A DNA stretch of 9,174 bases from Clostridia bacterium (GTDB taxonomy: Bacteria; Bacillota_A; Clostridia; Christensenellales; Borkfalkiaceae). Below the pieces are notes generated by a model, which was not told where the DNA came from, did not search any database, and worked only from the letters and a program-made list of their open reading frames with translations. Within the stretch, counting starts at the first letter, position 1; each line of letters begins with the position of its first letter. This document shows positions 1 to 8,100 of this stretch, in pieces. A program made the translations under genes and the position numbers. The DNA lies in NCBI GenBank assembly GCA_017504735.1, contig JAFVQP010000192.1, forward strand, positions 1 through 9,174. Reading direction: 5' to 3'.

Positions 1-329
1 GCGACGAGATTATGAAAAGCTCCGTAAAAGGTATAATCATCTCTATCCTCAAATACACCTAATTTTGCATCGCCGTGTCCGTAGTCGTTCGTTCCACCAA
101 AAACGAAGGTAAAATCCGCATCCATTGACATTTTTACTGCTCTGCGTATAAAAACCTCGTCATCATGATTATCTGCGCGTTTCTTCTGCCGCGCAATACG
201 TGTACCCGAAGCCCCAAAATTACATTCTTCTGCTCCAAAATGCGCAGCAGTTAAAGCGGAATATCTATACTCCAAGAGCCCAGCGAACGCACCTTCGGTA
301 ATACTGTCACCTAAAAAATTAATTTTCAT
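1..329 (-). CDS. SGNH/GDSL-type hydrolase, N-terminal part (runs off the left edge)
   Basis: The first 109 residues of a protein that continues past the left edge. It opens with a GDSIT motif (residues 7-11), giving the predicted nucleophile Ser9, the block I signature of SGNH/GDSL esterases. Block II is seen around Asn37 and Gly42 (NFGASGTR), and block III as GGTND (78-82), where Asn81 is the expected oxyanion-hole residue. The block V Asp-His pair would lie outside the window. Start: ATG at 329-327, with AAGGA seven bases upstream. There is no signal peptide, so it is probably cytoplasmic. Family members remove acetyl or other acyl groups from sugars or lipids. Beside a phosphorylase and a GH95-like enzyme, deacylation of imported oligosaccharides is a reasonable guess, but the substrate cannot be read from the sequence. 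The family call is firm; the function is not. Confidence 0.85.
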   Translation of the reverse strand, partial: MKINFLGDSITEGAFAGLLEYRYSALTAAHFGAEECNFGASGTRIARQKKRADNHDDEVFIRRAVKMSMDADFTFVFGGTNDYGHGDAKLGVFEDRDDYTFYGAFHNLV

Positions 330-447
330 CTATTTTCCTTATTTCAGCCTAAACTTTATTGCGAAGCCCCCATTTCTCTCACAAGAGCGCGGTGGGGCAT
401 TATCTCTCTTCTCACCTTGTGTTTGAGATAACTATTTCCGATTCATA
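330..447. other. 118-bp intergenic gap with an imperfect hairpin
   Basis: The gap between the GH95-like gene and the esterase-type gene. On the minus strand GCCCCA (398-393) can pair with TGGGGGC (372-366), with one bulged G, enclosing a small CTCT/AGAG stem (387-384 with 379-376). No U-run follows, so it is a weak terminator candidate at best. No convincing -35/-10 pair was found. The downstream ribosome binding site lies at the left end of the gap. Confidence 0.3.
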
Positions 448-2655
448 TTAAATACTATATATCAATTTTTTCTCCTCGCCTTCCAACTTCACGTGAAAAT
501 ATCCTTCTTGCTCCTGAAGCCGATGAACTCCATCTTTTCCTTTTAAATATATATACGCATTTTCAAAACAATTTTTAAGACAAATTTCTATTTCTTTGGA
601 AGCCTTTAATTCGATATTTAGAACTCTACCGTCTTGCCACTTCGCACTTACAAGCACACCATTATAGGAGCGCAAATTTTTAAAAGAGCACTGCAACTTT
701 TTCCATTCTTGCGGTATTGCGGGAAAAACATCCAAATATCCCTGATGCTCCTGTAAAAGCATTTCCTGTAATGCATCACAATACCCAAACAAACTTTCTA
801 ACGTAAACGGACGGTAATGCCATTGCGTAAAACCATAATTTTTAAAATCTCCGTTCAAGTGAAATCCATTATCCGCAACAAACCCCTTGCAAAACACACG
901 CAATTTCTCATATGCCGCATTTCCATTATGCGCCATTGCATAAAGTTGTGCGCCCATTGCAAAGGAAAAGCCCACCCACCAACCTGTACCAAGTTGTTCT
1001 ATGTGTAACAGGGTCTTTTCATAAATGCGTTTATGTTCTTCGGTGTCATAGTTAATCAAATGTAATGGATACATACACATAACGTGTGAAAAATGTCTAT
1101 GCGATTCAGGGAGCCTTTGCGTAGGGTCTAACATGACAACCCCCTCTTTATCTATAGCTATTTCATCCAATTGCTCTAAAATAGCTATATATGCATCCGC
1201 ATTATCTCCTAATTTGTTTGCATAAGAAATAAGCGTTTTATAAAGATATTTTATCAATGCCAAATCAAAGTTAGAGTTTGGCTTCAAATATGCTTCTCTC
1301 GTTGCATCATATATTTCAGGAGAGCTGGAAAGCGGTAAATACAATTTTCCATTGGATTCCTCCAACAGTTCCGAAATCGCTTTGCCTACACCCTGAAAAT
1401 ATGGATATGCGTACGACCGCAAAAACTCCTCGTCGCCCGTATAAAGATAATATTCATCAAAACTTTGTATCGCCCAAATGGTCATTGTCGGCGAAAAAGC
1501 ATAATGCGCCCATCCGCCAATCGGTTTCCCGTCAATGGTTGAACAGGAAGGCAATAAAATACCGTTCACCCCAAAGAAATCCTTGGCAAACGCAGTAAAG
1601 GTATCTTTCATTTTCCACAAATAGTCAATAAAAACCTTACCTTCCTCCAAGCGGTTTGCCTTCAAAAACGCTTGATAAGAAAGTTGCGTGTTTGTATCAT
1701 GATGATAATCCCCTTTCCAAGGGGGAATTTTTTCATTATCCGCCGTCCATACTCCCTGCAATGGCATGGGATAAAATCCCTTTCTTGAGCAGGAGGCAAA
1801 CAAATACCACGAACGATAATACGTCTTTTCCAAAAGCTCGTCGGGGATAGAAAGCTCCGACCGTTTCCAATATTTTTTCCACCAGGAAATATGCGCCGTT
1901 TTTAGTTGAGAGTATCCGATTTTCGATGCGCTAAGCAATTCTTCTTTTGCCCTAGATTCCATTTGCAATACGTCGTCGCTTGTACCCGTCATAATGGTAA
2001 AGTATAATTCTTCACCATCTGCACGCGGCATGCGGTAAACCATAATCCCGTAACAAAAATCCGTCAAGGTCTTTTGCACGTAATAGGTAAAACCGCCTTC
2101 TTCTACCATGTCTGCTTGCGGATACTGCAAACCGCCACGGCTCTCCTGCTCCGAAATATATGCAGGCACGTGAAGACGCAAATGGTAATCCCCCTGCACG
2201 CGCGCTACCCCAACGTATTCCGTGGCGCTCATAAAAGACTCCACAAAAATATTTCTATCCTTGCAAGATATATGCGCCGTTGCCGTCCCTAAATCCACCT
2301 CCGAGAAAAGGTTATCAAATGATACACCAAAATCCAGCTCTATGCGCCCTGCCGTAATTTTAGTAGGATAAGCAAAATCCGAGCAAATCTTATCAAACAA
2401 TCGCTCGTATTCTTCCCAATCCTCTTTACGTCCGCTTTTCACAAGCCGTACAAGATTTTTATAATGAAACCCTTCTTCTTTAGTCGCCGGATGCGGACGC
2501 ATATCCCAAAGATCTACCCTATCAAGAGTAAAATGAAGGGGACCATCCCCATAAATCAAACAGCCGAGTTTCCCATTCCCCAAAGGTAAGGCTTCATCCC
2601 AATTTTTTATACTACTTTCATATCGAATGTTATATTTTTTTGTACGCATATCCAT
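448..2655 (-). CDS. GH95-like glycoside hydrolase (alpha-L-fucosidase type), predicted cytoplasmic
   Basis: 735 residues, close to the usual GH95 catalytic length. Visible landmarks in family order: an N-terminal ALPLGNGKLG segment (22-31); LQGVW and PPW before the HDTNTQ segment (299-324); SSSPE (443-447); HRHFSH (519-524); GTGWW (556-560); LFGYCDALQEMLLQ (622-635); and the C-terminal beta domain opening with FPAIP (644-648). Known GH95 enzymes are (alpha/alpha)6-barrel inverting enzymes acting on alpha-linked L-fucose or L-galactose. Two catalytic-site positions look altered: where Bifidobacterium AfcA has N-x-N, this protein has Asp320 and Asn322, and the DGNFG Asp position holds Glu620. 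Specificity may therefore differ. There is no signal peptide. The start is uncertain: ATG at 2655 has only a weak GGGA upstream, and Met3 at 2649 is equally possible. It lies 49 bp after the phosphorylase, probably in one operon. It may remove fucose before phosphorolysis. Confidence 0.8.
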   Translation of the reverse strand: MDMRTKKYNIRYESSIKNWDEALPLGNGKLGCLIYGDGPLHFTLDRVDLWDMRPHPATKEEGFHYKNLVRLVKSGRKEDWEEYERLFDKICSDFAYPTKITAGRIELDFGVSFDNLFSEVDLGTATAHISCKDRNIFVESFMSATEYVGVARVQGDYHLRLHVPAYISEQESRGGLQYPQADMVEEGGFTYYVQKTLTDFCYGIMVYRMPRADGEELYFTIMTGTSDDVLQMESRAKEELLSASKIGYSQLKTAHISWWKKYWKRSELSIPDELLEKTYYRSWYLFASCSRKGFYPMPLQGVWTADNEKIPPWKGDYHHDTNTQLSYQAFLKANRLEEGKVFIDYLWKMKDTFTAFAKDFFGVNGILLPSCSTIDGKPIGGWAHYAFSPTMTIWAIQSFDEYYLYTGDEEFLRSYAYPYFQGVGKAISELLEESNGKLYLPLSSSPEIYDATREAYLKPNSNFDLALIKYLYKTLISYANKLGDNADAYIAILEQLDEIAIDKEGVVMLDPTQRLPESHRHFSHVMCMYPLHLINYDTEEHKRIYEKTLLHIEQLGTGWWVGFSFAMGAQLYAMAHNGNAAYEKLRVFCKGFVADNGFHLNGDFKNYGFTQWHYRPFTLESLFGYCDALQEMLLQEHQGYLDVFPAIPQEWKKLQCSFKNLRSYNGVLVSAKWQDGRVLNIELKASKEIEICLKNCFENAYIYLKGKDGVHRLQEQEGYFHVKLEGEEKKLIYSI

Positions 2656-2704
2656 ACATTCCCAAAACGCCTAGACTTCCACGCCTAACCAACACACAAA
2701 AAAC
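2656..2704. other. 49-bp spacer with a 7-bp direct repeat
   Basis: A short spacer between the phosphorylase stop and the GH95-like start. It holds two copies of ACGCCTA (2667-2673 and 2681-2687), spaced 14 bp apart. It shows no terminator hairpin or promoter, consistent with co-transcription of the two genes. Confidence 0.35.
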
Positions 2705-4873
2705 TTATTCTTTATTAATCCATTTAATCTCGTAAGGCTTCAACGTTATTTCTTGCGCTCTGCCGTCCATATCATAGAAAATCGAAACTTGTTCTACATT
2801 CGTGTTGTTGGTTATAGCATATCTATCCCCATAAAAATGTGCTTCTGTGAGAGGATTCGTACAATAAGATTTTTTATCCATCTCCTCTTTGCCAGCCGTC
2901 CAAAGAATGGCACGGTACAAAAGCTTTGCATTCTGTGCGGAATAAGGCAAGCCCGTGATATAGAAACTTCTGCCCTTGCCGTACTGGTTCGTTGCCATCT
3001 TCACTTCGCCAACGTTGACCTTTCTTGTAAACCTATCAGAGAATACAATATCCACCACGTTCGTACCGTCTAGCGCAAAAATATTCTTCTTGTCCTCGCC
3101 GTAATCCACGGGTGTGTTAATTCCGTCCAAAATAAAGTGCTTGCTGTGTTTTTCAATATTATATTTATCTTCCGAAAGTGTAAAACCGCATTCTTTTTCC
3201 ACGCCTAAAACGTCGGAAAGCTGGAAGAATTTCCCGTTTGCTTGATGTGCCGTAGGCTCACCTACGCCGATAAAGCCACCGCCGTTATGCACAAATTTTC
3301 TAACCGCAGTCAACACCTTTTCGTCCGTCCAGTTATCGCCGCCGCTCCACGCCGTGCCTGCATCGCCTGCGTTGATAACCACGTCAAATTCGTCAAGCCG
3401 GCCTACTCTTACGTCGTCAAAATTGATAAACTGCACGTCTACGGGCATACCGCTAAGTGCTTCATAAATACCTTGATAGGAATAATTCGGCTGATACCAA
3501 AGCTCATGCGCAACCATATGCGCCATCCAACTGCGCTTTCTGCCCCAAGTATTCAAAACTGCTACTCTCGCGAAGTTTTTCGGGGTCTGCGTCTTGACCG
3601 TATCGTAGATATAACGGAACTCATCGCATACCTGCCCCGCTCGTTCGATAAATTTCGGGAATTTTGCAGCAAGCTCTAAATACCCACCAAAACCAATTCT
3701 GTCGATGGGATTACGCATCATAGCCCTGCGCGCCGTCACCCAATTACGATTAAGTTCTTCCACCGCATTTTCTTCATTCCCCTCAAAGAAAGTATCGGGG
3801 AAGAAATAGGGCAAAAATCTGCCTTCGCGATATTTTACGTGCTGCATATCCGAAAGCATTCTCACCGTTACGCCACCGCCTACACTTCCTACGATTGCAT
3901 CCAAATTTAAGTCTTTGAAATACTCGCCGTAAGGTTCTGTGCCTATCCAGCTATCCCCAAGGAACATCATCGCTTCTTTCCCTTCGGCATGGACAATGTC
4001 AATCAACTCGCGAACGGTTTTGGTAACGTACTTTTCCGTAAACTCCATATAATCAAGAAACTTCTTCGTGGGATTGACAAAGTTATTTTGATAGGTACCC
4101 TGCGCAACAATATCTTCTGTTTTGAGCGTATAGCCGTATTCCTTTTCAAAATCATCAAAAGCCCGAGGGCTTGCCGTCATTGGATACCCAAACCAGTCCA
4201 CGTGCTTTTCCTTATTGATTTCATTAAACACCAAGAAGAAATGATACAAAAACGTCGTATATCTTACCACGTTTACGTTCTTATTCTCATCGCACCATTT
4301 ACGCATATTGTCCTTAATATGCTCGAACGTAGCGGCATATCTCGGCTCCATAACCTTATGTTTTTCAATATTCCAGTTATTCGTTATGTAGTTATACATT
4401 TGAGTGGAATCCCAAAGGTTGATTGCAAAAAAGTTGACGGTGTATTCGTGATAGGGTTTCGTGTTCTCAACGCGTACCTGCCCCCCACCTACATATTCCC
4501 AAGAAAAGACTTCTTGCCCTGTCGTTCTATCGAAAACCTGCCAATATTTCTTGGGGTTTTCTTCATTGACTCCAAGTTGGTCGTGCGAGTACCCCTTCAA
4601 AAGGTCGATTACGAGCGTTTCTTCCGTAGCTAAAACGTACCCCGTCATCAAAAGCACGCTTTGCAATTCATCCGTGTGCTTGTCCGCCCAAGCGTTGTCG
4701 CCGCGCACGACGAAATAGGTATTATACACCTTATCCGCAATTTCCAACGCGTTTTTAGGCAAGTGCGTGCCGTCGCAATCACGTACCGCATCCGCGCCCC
4801 ATAAATCTGCAATTTCCTTTGTTCCTTCCACGTAATTTTCATCCGTAGGAATCGTAATTCTGCCTTTTCTCAT
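2705..4873 (-). CDS. lnpA: GH112 beta-1,3-galactosyl-N-acetylhexosamine phosphorylase (galacto-N-biose/lacto-N-biose phosphorylase type)
   Basis: 722 residues, full length for GH112. These cytoplasmic enzymes split Gal-beta-1,3-GlcNAc or Gal-beta-1,3-GalNAc with phosphate, giving galactose-1-phosphate and the free HexNAc. Signatures include ELWGADA-like IADLWGADAVRDCDGTH (21-37), DSTQMYN (155-161), DWFGYPMTASPRA (226-238), MFLGDSWIGTEPY (303-315) and LPYFFPDTF (354-362). Asp307 aligns with the catalytic acid Asp313 of the Bifidobacterium longum enzyme. Arg204, Phe358 and Asn161 match its substrate-site residues Arg210, Phe364 and Asn166. Position 236 (Cys there) is Tyr230 here. Residues 156-157 are Ser-Thr where the bifidobacterial enzyme has Pro-Val, and Ser330 matches its Ser336; this area has been linked to galacto-N-biose versus lacto-N-biose preference. 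Start: ATG at 4873 with AGAGGA five bases upstream. No signal peptide. A galactosyl-rhamnose phosphorylase, also in GH112, is the main alternative. Confidence 0.92.
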   Translation of the reverse strand: MRKGRITIPTDENYVEGTKEIADLWGADAVRDCDGTHLPKNALEIADKVYNTYFVVRGDNAWADKHTDELQSVLLMTGYVLATEETLVIDLLKGYSHDQLGVNEENPKKYWQVFDRTTGQEVFSWEYVGGGQVRVENTKPYHEYTVNFFAINLWDSTQMYNYITNNWNIEKHKVMEPRYAATFEHIKDNMRKWCDENKNVNVVRYTTFLYHFFLVFNEINKEKHVDWFGYPMTASPRAFDDFEKEYGYTLKTEDIVAQGTYQNNFVNPTKKFLDYMEFTEKYVTKTVRELIDIVHAEGKEAMMFLGDSWIGTEPYGEYFKDLNLDAIVGSVGGGVTVRMLSDMQHVKYREGRFLPYFFPDTFFEGNEENAVEELNRNWVTARRAMMRNPIDRIGFGGYLELAAKFPKFIERAGQVCDEFRYIYDTVKTQTPKNFARVAVLNTWGRKRSWMAHMVAHELWYQPNYSYQGIYEALSGMPVDVQFINFDDVRVGRLDEFDVVINAGDAGTAWSGGDNWTDEKVLTAVRKFVHNGGGFIGVGEPTAHQANGKFFQLSDVLGVEKECGFTLSEDKYNIEKHSKHFILDGINTPVDYGEDKKNIFALDGTNVVDIVFSDRFTRKVNVGEVKMATNQYGKGRSFYITGLPYSAQNAKLLYRAILWTAGKEEMDKKSYCTNPLTEAHFYGDRYAITNNTNVEQVSIFYDMDGRAQEITLKPYEIKWINKE

Positions 4874-4878
4874 TTTTG

Positions 4879-4884
4879 TCCTCT
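4879..4884 (-). promoter_or_regulatory. Ribosome binding site of the phosphorylase gene
   Basis: AGAGGA on the minus strand, five bases before the ATG at 4873. It supports the chosen start and a Bacillota-style translation signal. Confidence 0.7.
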
Positions 4885-4928
4885 ACTTTCTCATTATGTA
4901 TTTTTCCATAAATACTTTGTTTAGGAGA

Positions 4929-4962
4929 ACAGCTCCCTGAGCTTTTTATTTCAAGGAGCTGT
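4929..4962 (-). terminator. 12-bp stem hairpin between the small ORF and the phosphorylase gene (possible terminator or processing site)
   Basis: On the minus strand the arm ACAGCTCCTTGA (4962-4951) pairs with TCAGGGAGCTGT (4940-4929) over 12 positions with one G-U wobble, around a 10-base A-rich loop. Beyond one T-T mismatch, two more pairs can form. The downstream bases (TCTCCTAAAC) are not a U-run, so it is not a textbook intrinsic terminator. It may partly separate expression of the surface-protein genes from the enzyme genes, or protect an RNA end. The rest of the 123-bp gap shows only a CATAAT box (4898-4893) without a matching -35. Confidence 0.4.
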
Positions 4963-4996
4963 ACTTCACCATTTTTCCGTTTAAGGCTTATTTGTT

Positions 4997-5128
4997 TCAA
5001 TTCCACCAATTGTTACTTCCGTGGTAAGGATCTTCTTCCTTGTCATTTTCTCCAGGAATAGAGACGGTAACAATATCCTGTCTATCGAAAAGAAGAATCT
5101 CTATTTCCAATTCCAAATATTTTTTCAT
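4997..5128 (-). CDS. 43-residue acidic small protein of unknown function, coupled to the surface-protein gene
   Basis: A short ORF starting with ATG at 5128 and ending in TGA at 4999-4997. A strong GGGGGA ribosome binding site overlaps the gap six bases upstream, directly after the stop of the large gene, only 12 bp away; this favours co-transcription and translational coupling. The product has three parts: a beginning MKKYLELEIEILLF with alternating Glu and hydrophobic residues; a short stretch QDIVTVSIPG; and a very acidic, Asn/Gly-containing tail (ENDKEEDPYHGSNN) ending in Trp-Trp-Asn. There is no signal peptide, membrane helix or Cys. I do not recognise a named family. Short MKKY-type proteins with this layout do, from memory, occur in Clostridia, but I cannot confirm that here. 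It could be a partner or regulator of the surface protein, or a peptide precursor. The gene call rests on the ribosome binding site, spacing and composition. Confidence 0.68.
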   Translation of the reverse strand: MKKYLELEIEILLFDRQDIVTVSIPGENDKEEDPYHGSNNWWN

Positions 5129-5129
5129 C

Positions 5130-5140
5130 GCGATCCCCCA
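5130..5140 (-). promoter_or_regulatory. Ribosome binding site of the 43-residue ORF
   Basis: GGGGGA on the minus strand, in the 12-bp gap between the large gene's TAA and the ATG at 5128, with a spacing of about six bases. Its strength and place are the best evidence that the small ORF is translated. Confidence 0.65.
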
Positions 5141-8100
5141 TTATTTTACAATCACAAACGCGCCATTCCCTGCGCCAAGCGTTACAGTAATAGACGTTCC
5201 CGTTTGCGTTGTTGCTACACCGTTTTGCCAGATTTCAACCGTTGTAGCCGTATCAAACGTCAAAGTCACGTCACCGCTGTTAGAAGTATTATAAGGATCC
5301 GTATAATTAACGAGCATATACGCCTCTTTCCCCGTATTCTTATGCGTAAATACACCCGTCAGAGTATCTACTGTCGAGGATACGTTGTTATATGATTCTT
5401 TGCTAACCATTGCGTTTGCCTGCGAACAAGCACTTCCAGTATCATTAAAATACGTCTTTTGCCAATTGTAATCCACATATGCTTCACCAAATGCAGCGAC
5501 TTCGTTATTCACCGTCTTAGCCCAGTCGTACATAGCGGACGTTGCGCCCGTATAGAAGTTGACGAGTGCTTTCGTTTGATCTTCAGTATCACCACTAGCA
5601 GTATACGTATAATATACAATTTCTTGCGAACCGAATGCAAGCGCCGAATAAATTTGGAAGCGCAACTCATCAATTTCCGCGACCTTTTCCACGCCCGCCT
5701 CATCTTCTACCGTAAGCGATTGTACAAACGTACGCATTTCAACGTCATATTGCTCGCAATACTGCGCAATAAGTTGCAAATTGTACAGATGCTGTTCTTG
5801 AATATATCTGGAATTTAAAAACCCTAAATACGTTTTATTTCTAATCGGATAGAAGTCGAAACAAGCATATCCGAGTAGCGGCGCAAGATTTTCAAAGTAA
5901 TAATCCAAATACTTCGTATACGTACCGCCAAGTTGCTCTGAGGTTGCGTAAGAAGGCAACAAATTGACAATCGCCTCGCCACCATAGAACGCATTATAGC
6001 CAACGTACTTATTATACAATTCGATTTGCGTTACCATCATTTGCATTTCTGCAATCGAAGGTTCGTCTGCGGCAAAGCTTCCTGCGTATGCGGGCGAGTC
6101 GATATATAACAACTCGTCATTGAACATATTTGCAATCAACTCTTCTGCAATTTCTTCCCAATTAGATTTTAACGTAGTACCGTTCGATTCATATAATTCA
6201 GGAGAAACTGCTGCGCGAACAAAATTATAGAAGTTTGCGTCCAATGCATAATATTCAAGCCCTAATTTTTCACAAAGTGCCAATGCGATTAAAGCATCCG
6301 TTTCCGCGCTTGCATTTCTACCCTCGTAAAGGGCAAGAACTTTCGTAAATCCTGCTTCTTTCATCAAACGGTATTGTTCTTCCGTGATCATATTCGCATT
6401 ACCTGCGCTTCCGTTCCAATTCGCGGGAGGCATAGACGCATATGCAGTAAAATCAATCCCTTCCGTGCCATACGTCATTGCGGTATAATAGTCGATTAAA
6501 ATTTCACTAAACTTAATCGAACCGCTTCCTGCTACGTCTACGATTGCAAAGCCCGTAGGTTGGTTAGAAAGTTGACCCAAGCCAACGTAACCCGTATCAT
6601 TGATCTGTACCAAAACTTTCCCGTTTACGAGTACGGAGACGTATATGGTATTTTGCGTACTGTCTAACGTGATTTCTTTCAATAAGGTATGTCCGCTGTA
6701 AAGCGCAATACCCGAATTGTAAAGACGCAAATATTCTACGTAATCCGACGTAACGGAAAGCGCGATAACAACGTCTTTGTAATCGGTGATCGAATAAGTA
6801 AACTTCCCTTCCATAATCGCCATATTAGAAGGCATACCTTCAAAGCTCAATACACTGTTGCTTCTAATATAGTTTTCGGAATTCAAAATATGGTCGATTA
6901 CCTGCTCGTTTGCAAGCATTTCGGCAAACTTGTTTTGTTCCGTGGGCAACTCTTCGGGAACTTCAGGTGCCTCAGGTGCTTCGTAATAGTACGTAGCGCA
7001 ATTCGCATTATCCGTAAACAATTTGGATTTACCCGTATTAAAGTTGTCTGTATAGGTTACGCCGCCTGCCGTAATGGAGAAGTTATCTACCCAAACACCC
7101 CAATTTACCCCTTGGCCAGGGTTTGCGGACAAGAAGATATACGACGCGCCGCCAGATTGATACATGTCGCCCGAGAAATCAAAGGTTGCAATCACTCGGT
7201 TGTCGTTCATACCCGTTCTGGTAATCGTCAACGTCCAGCTATAATTAGATACCGTATACGTAAGCGTTACCCAACGATCTTTCCAACCGTAGTTATTCAC
7301 CAAAATCTGATTGAGGTTTTGACTACCCGCCGTTGCGTCCGAACCGTCGTATGCGTCGCCGCTGTTGGAAGCTACGGGAGCAAAACCCCACCACCAGTTG
7401 TTTGCATTGGTAGAAGGAACATATACGTCCACTTTCACTTCCGTGATGGAAGAATAAGCATTGGTCGTAACGTACGATTTACCGGAAGAATAGCTCTTGA
7501 AATCAATGATTGCATGCCCCTCGCCTTCAACTTCGGGTTCTTCAGGAGCATCAGGCGCTTCGTAATGGTACGTTGCGCACCCCACGTTATCCGTAAACAA
7601 TTTGGATTCGCCCGTATTGAAATTGTCGGTATAGGTTACGCCGCCTGCCGTAATGGAGAAATTATCTACCCAAATCCCCCAATTTCCAGCTCGAGCGGGC
7701 GTTGCGCCCAAGAAGATATAGCAGGTTGTAGAAGGCGCGGTATACGTATAGTTACCGTGGCTTTCTTCCACGCCCGTACGAGAAACCGACAGCGTCCAGG
7801 TCGTCCCTGATACCGTGTAGTTCAATGTTACCCAACGATCTTTCCAACCGTAATATTCTACCAAGATGTGATTAATATTCAGGTTGCCCGCTGTTGCATC
7901 AGAGCCCGTATAGGCATCACCGCCGTTTGTCGTTACGGGAGCAAAGCCCCACCAAGAATTTATTGCATTGGTGGAAGGAATATATACGTCCACCTGCATC
8001 GCCGTAATATTCGAATACGTCGTTGTCGTAATAAAGTCCTGCTTGCCTTCCGTCAAACCGTTAAAGTTCAAGATTGCATGACCTTCGCCTTCGGGTTTCG

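Noticed and set aside
3989..4633. A 214-codon open frame on the plus strand
   Set aside because: It lies wholly opposite the phosphorylase, whose family motifs run straight through this interval. No ribosome binding site or recognisable motif supports it.
4893..4898. CATAAT as a -10 box for the phosphorylase gene
   Set aside because: No acceptable -35 lies 16-18 bp upstream, and the leader would be only about 13 bases long.
6689..7810. A 373-codon open frame on the plus strand
   Set aside because: It is antisense to the tandem units and shares their repeat pattern. The product is rich in Arg, Ile, Val and Cys without domain logic, and the minus-strand frame has clear repeated protein motifs.
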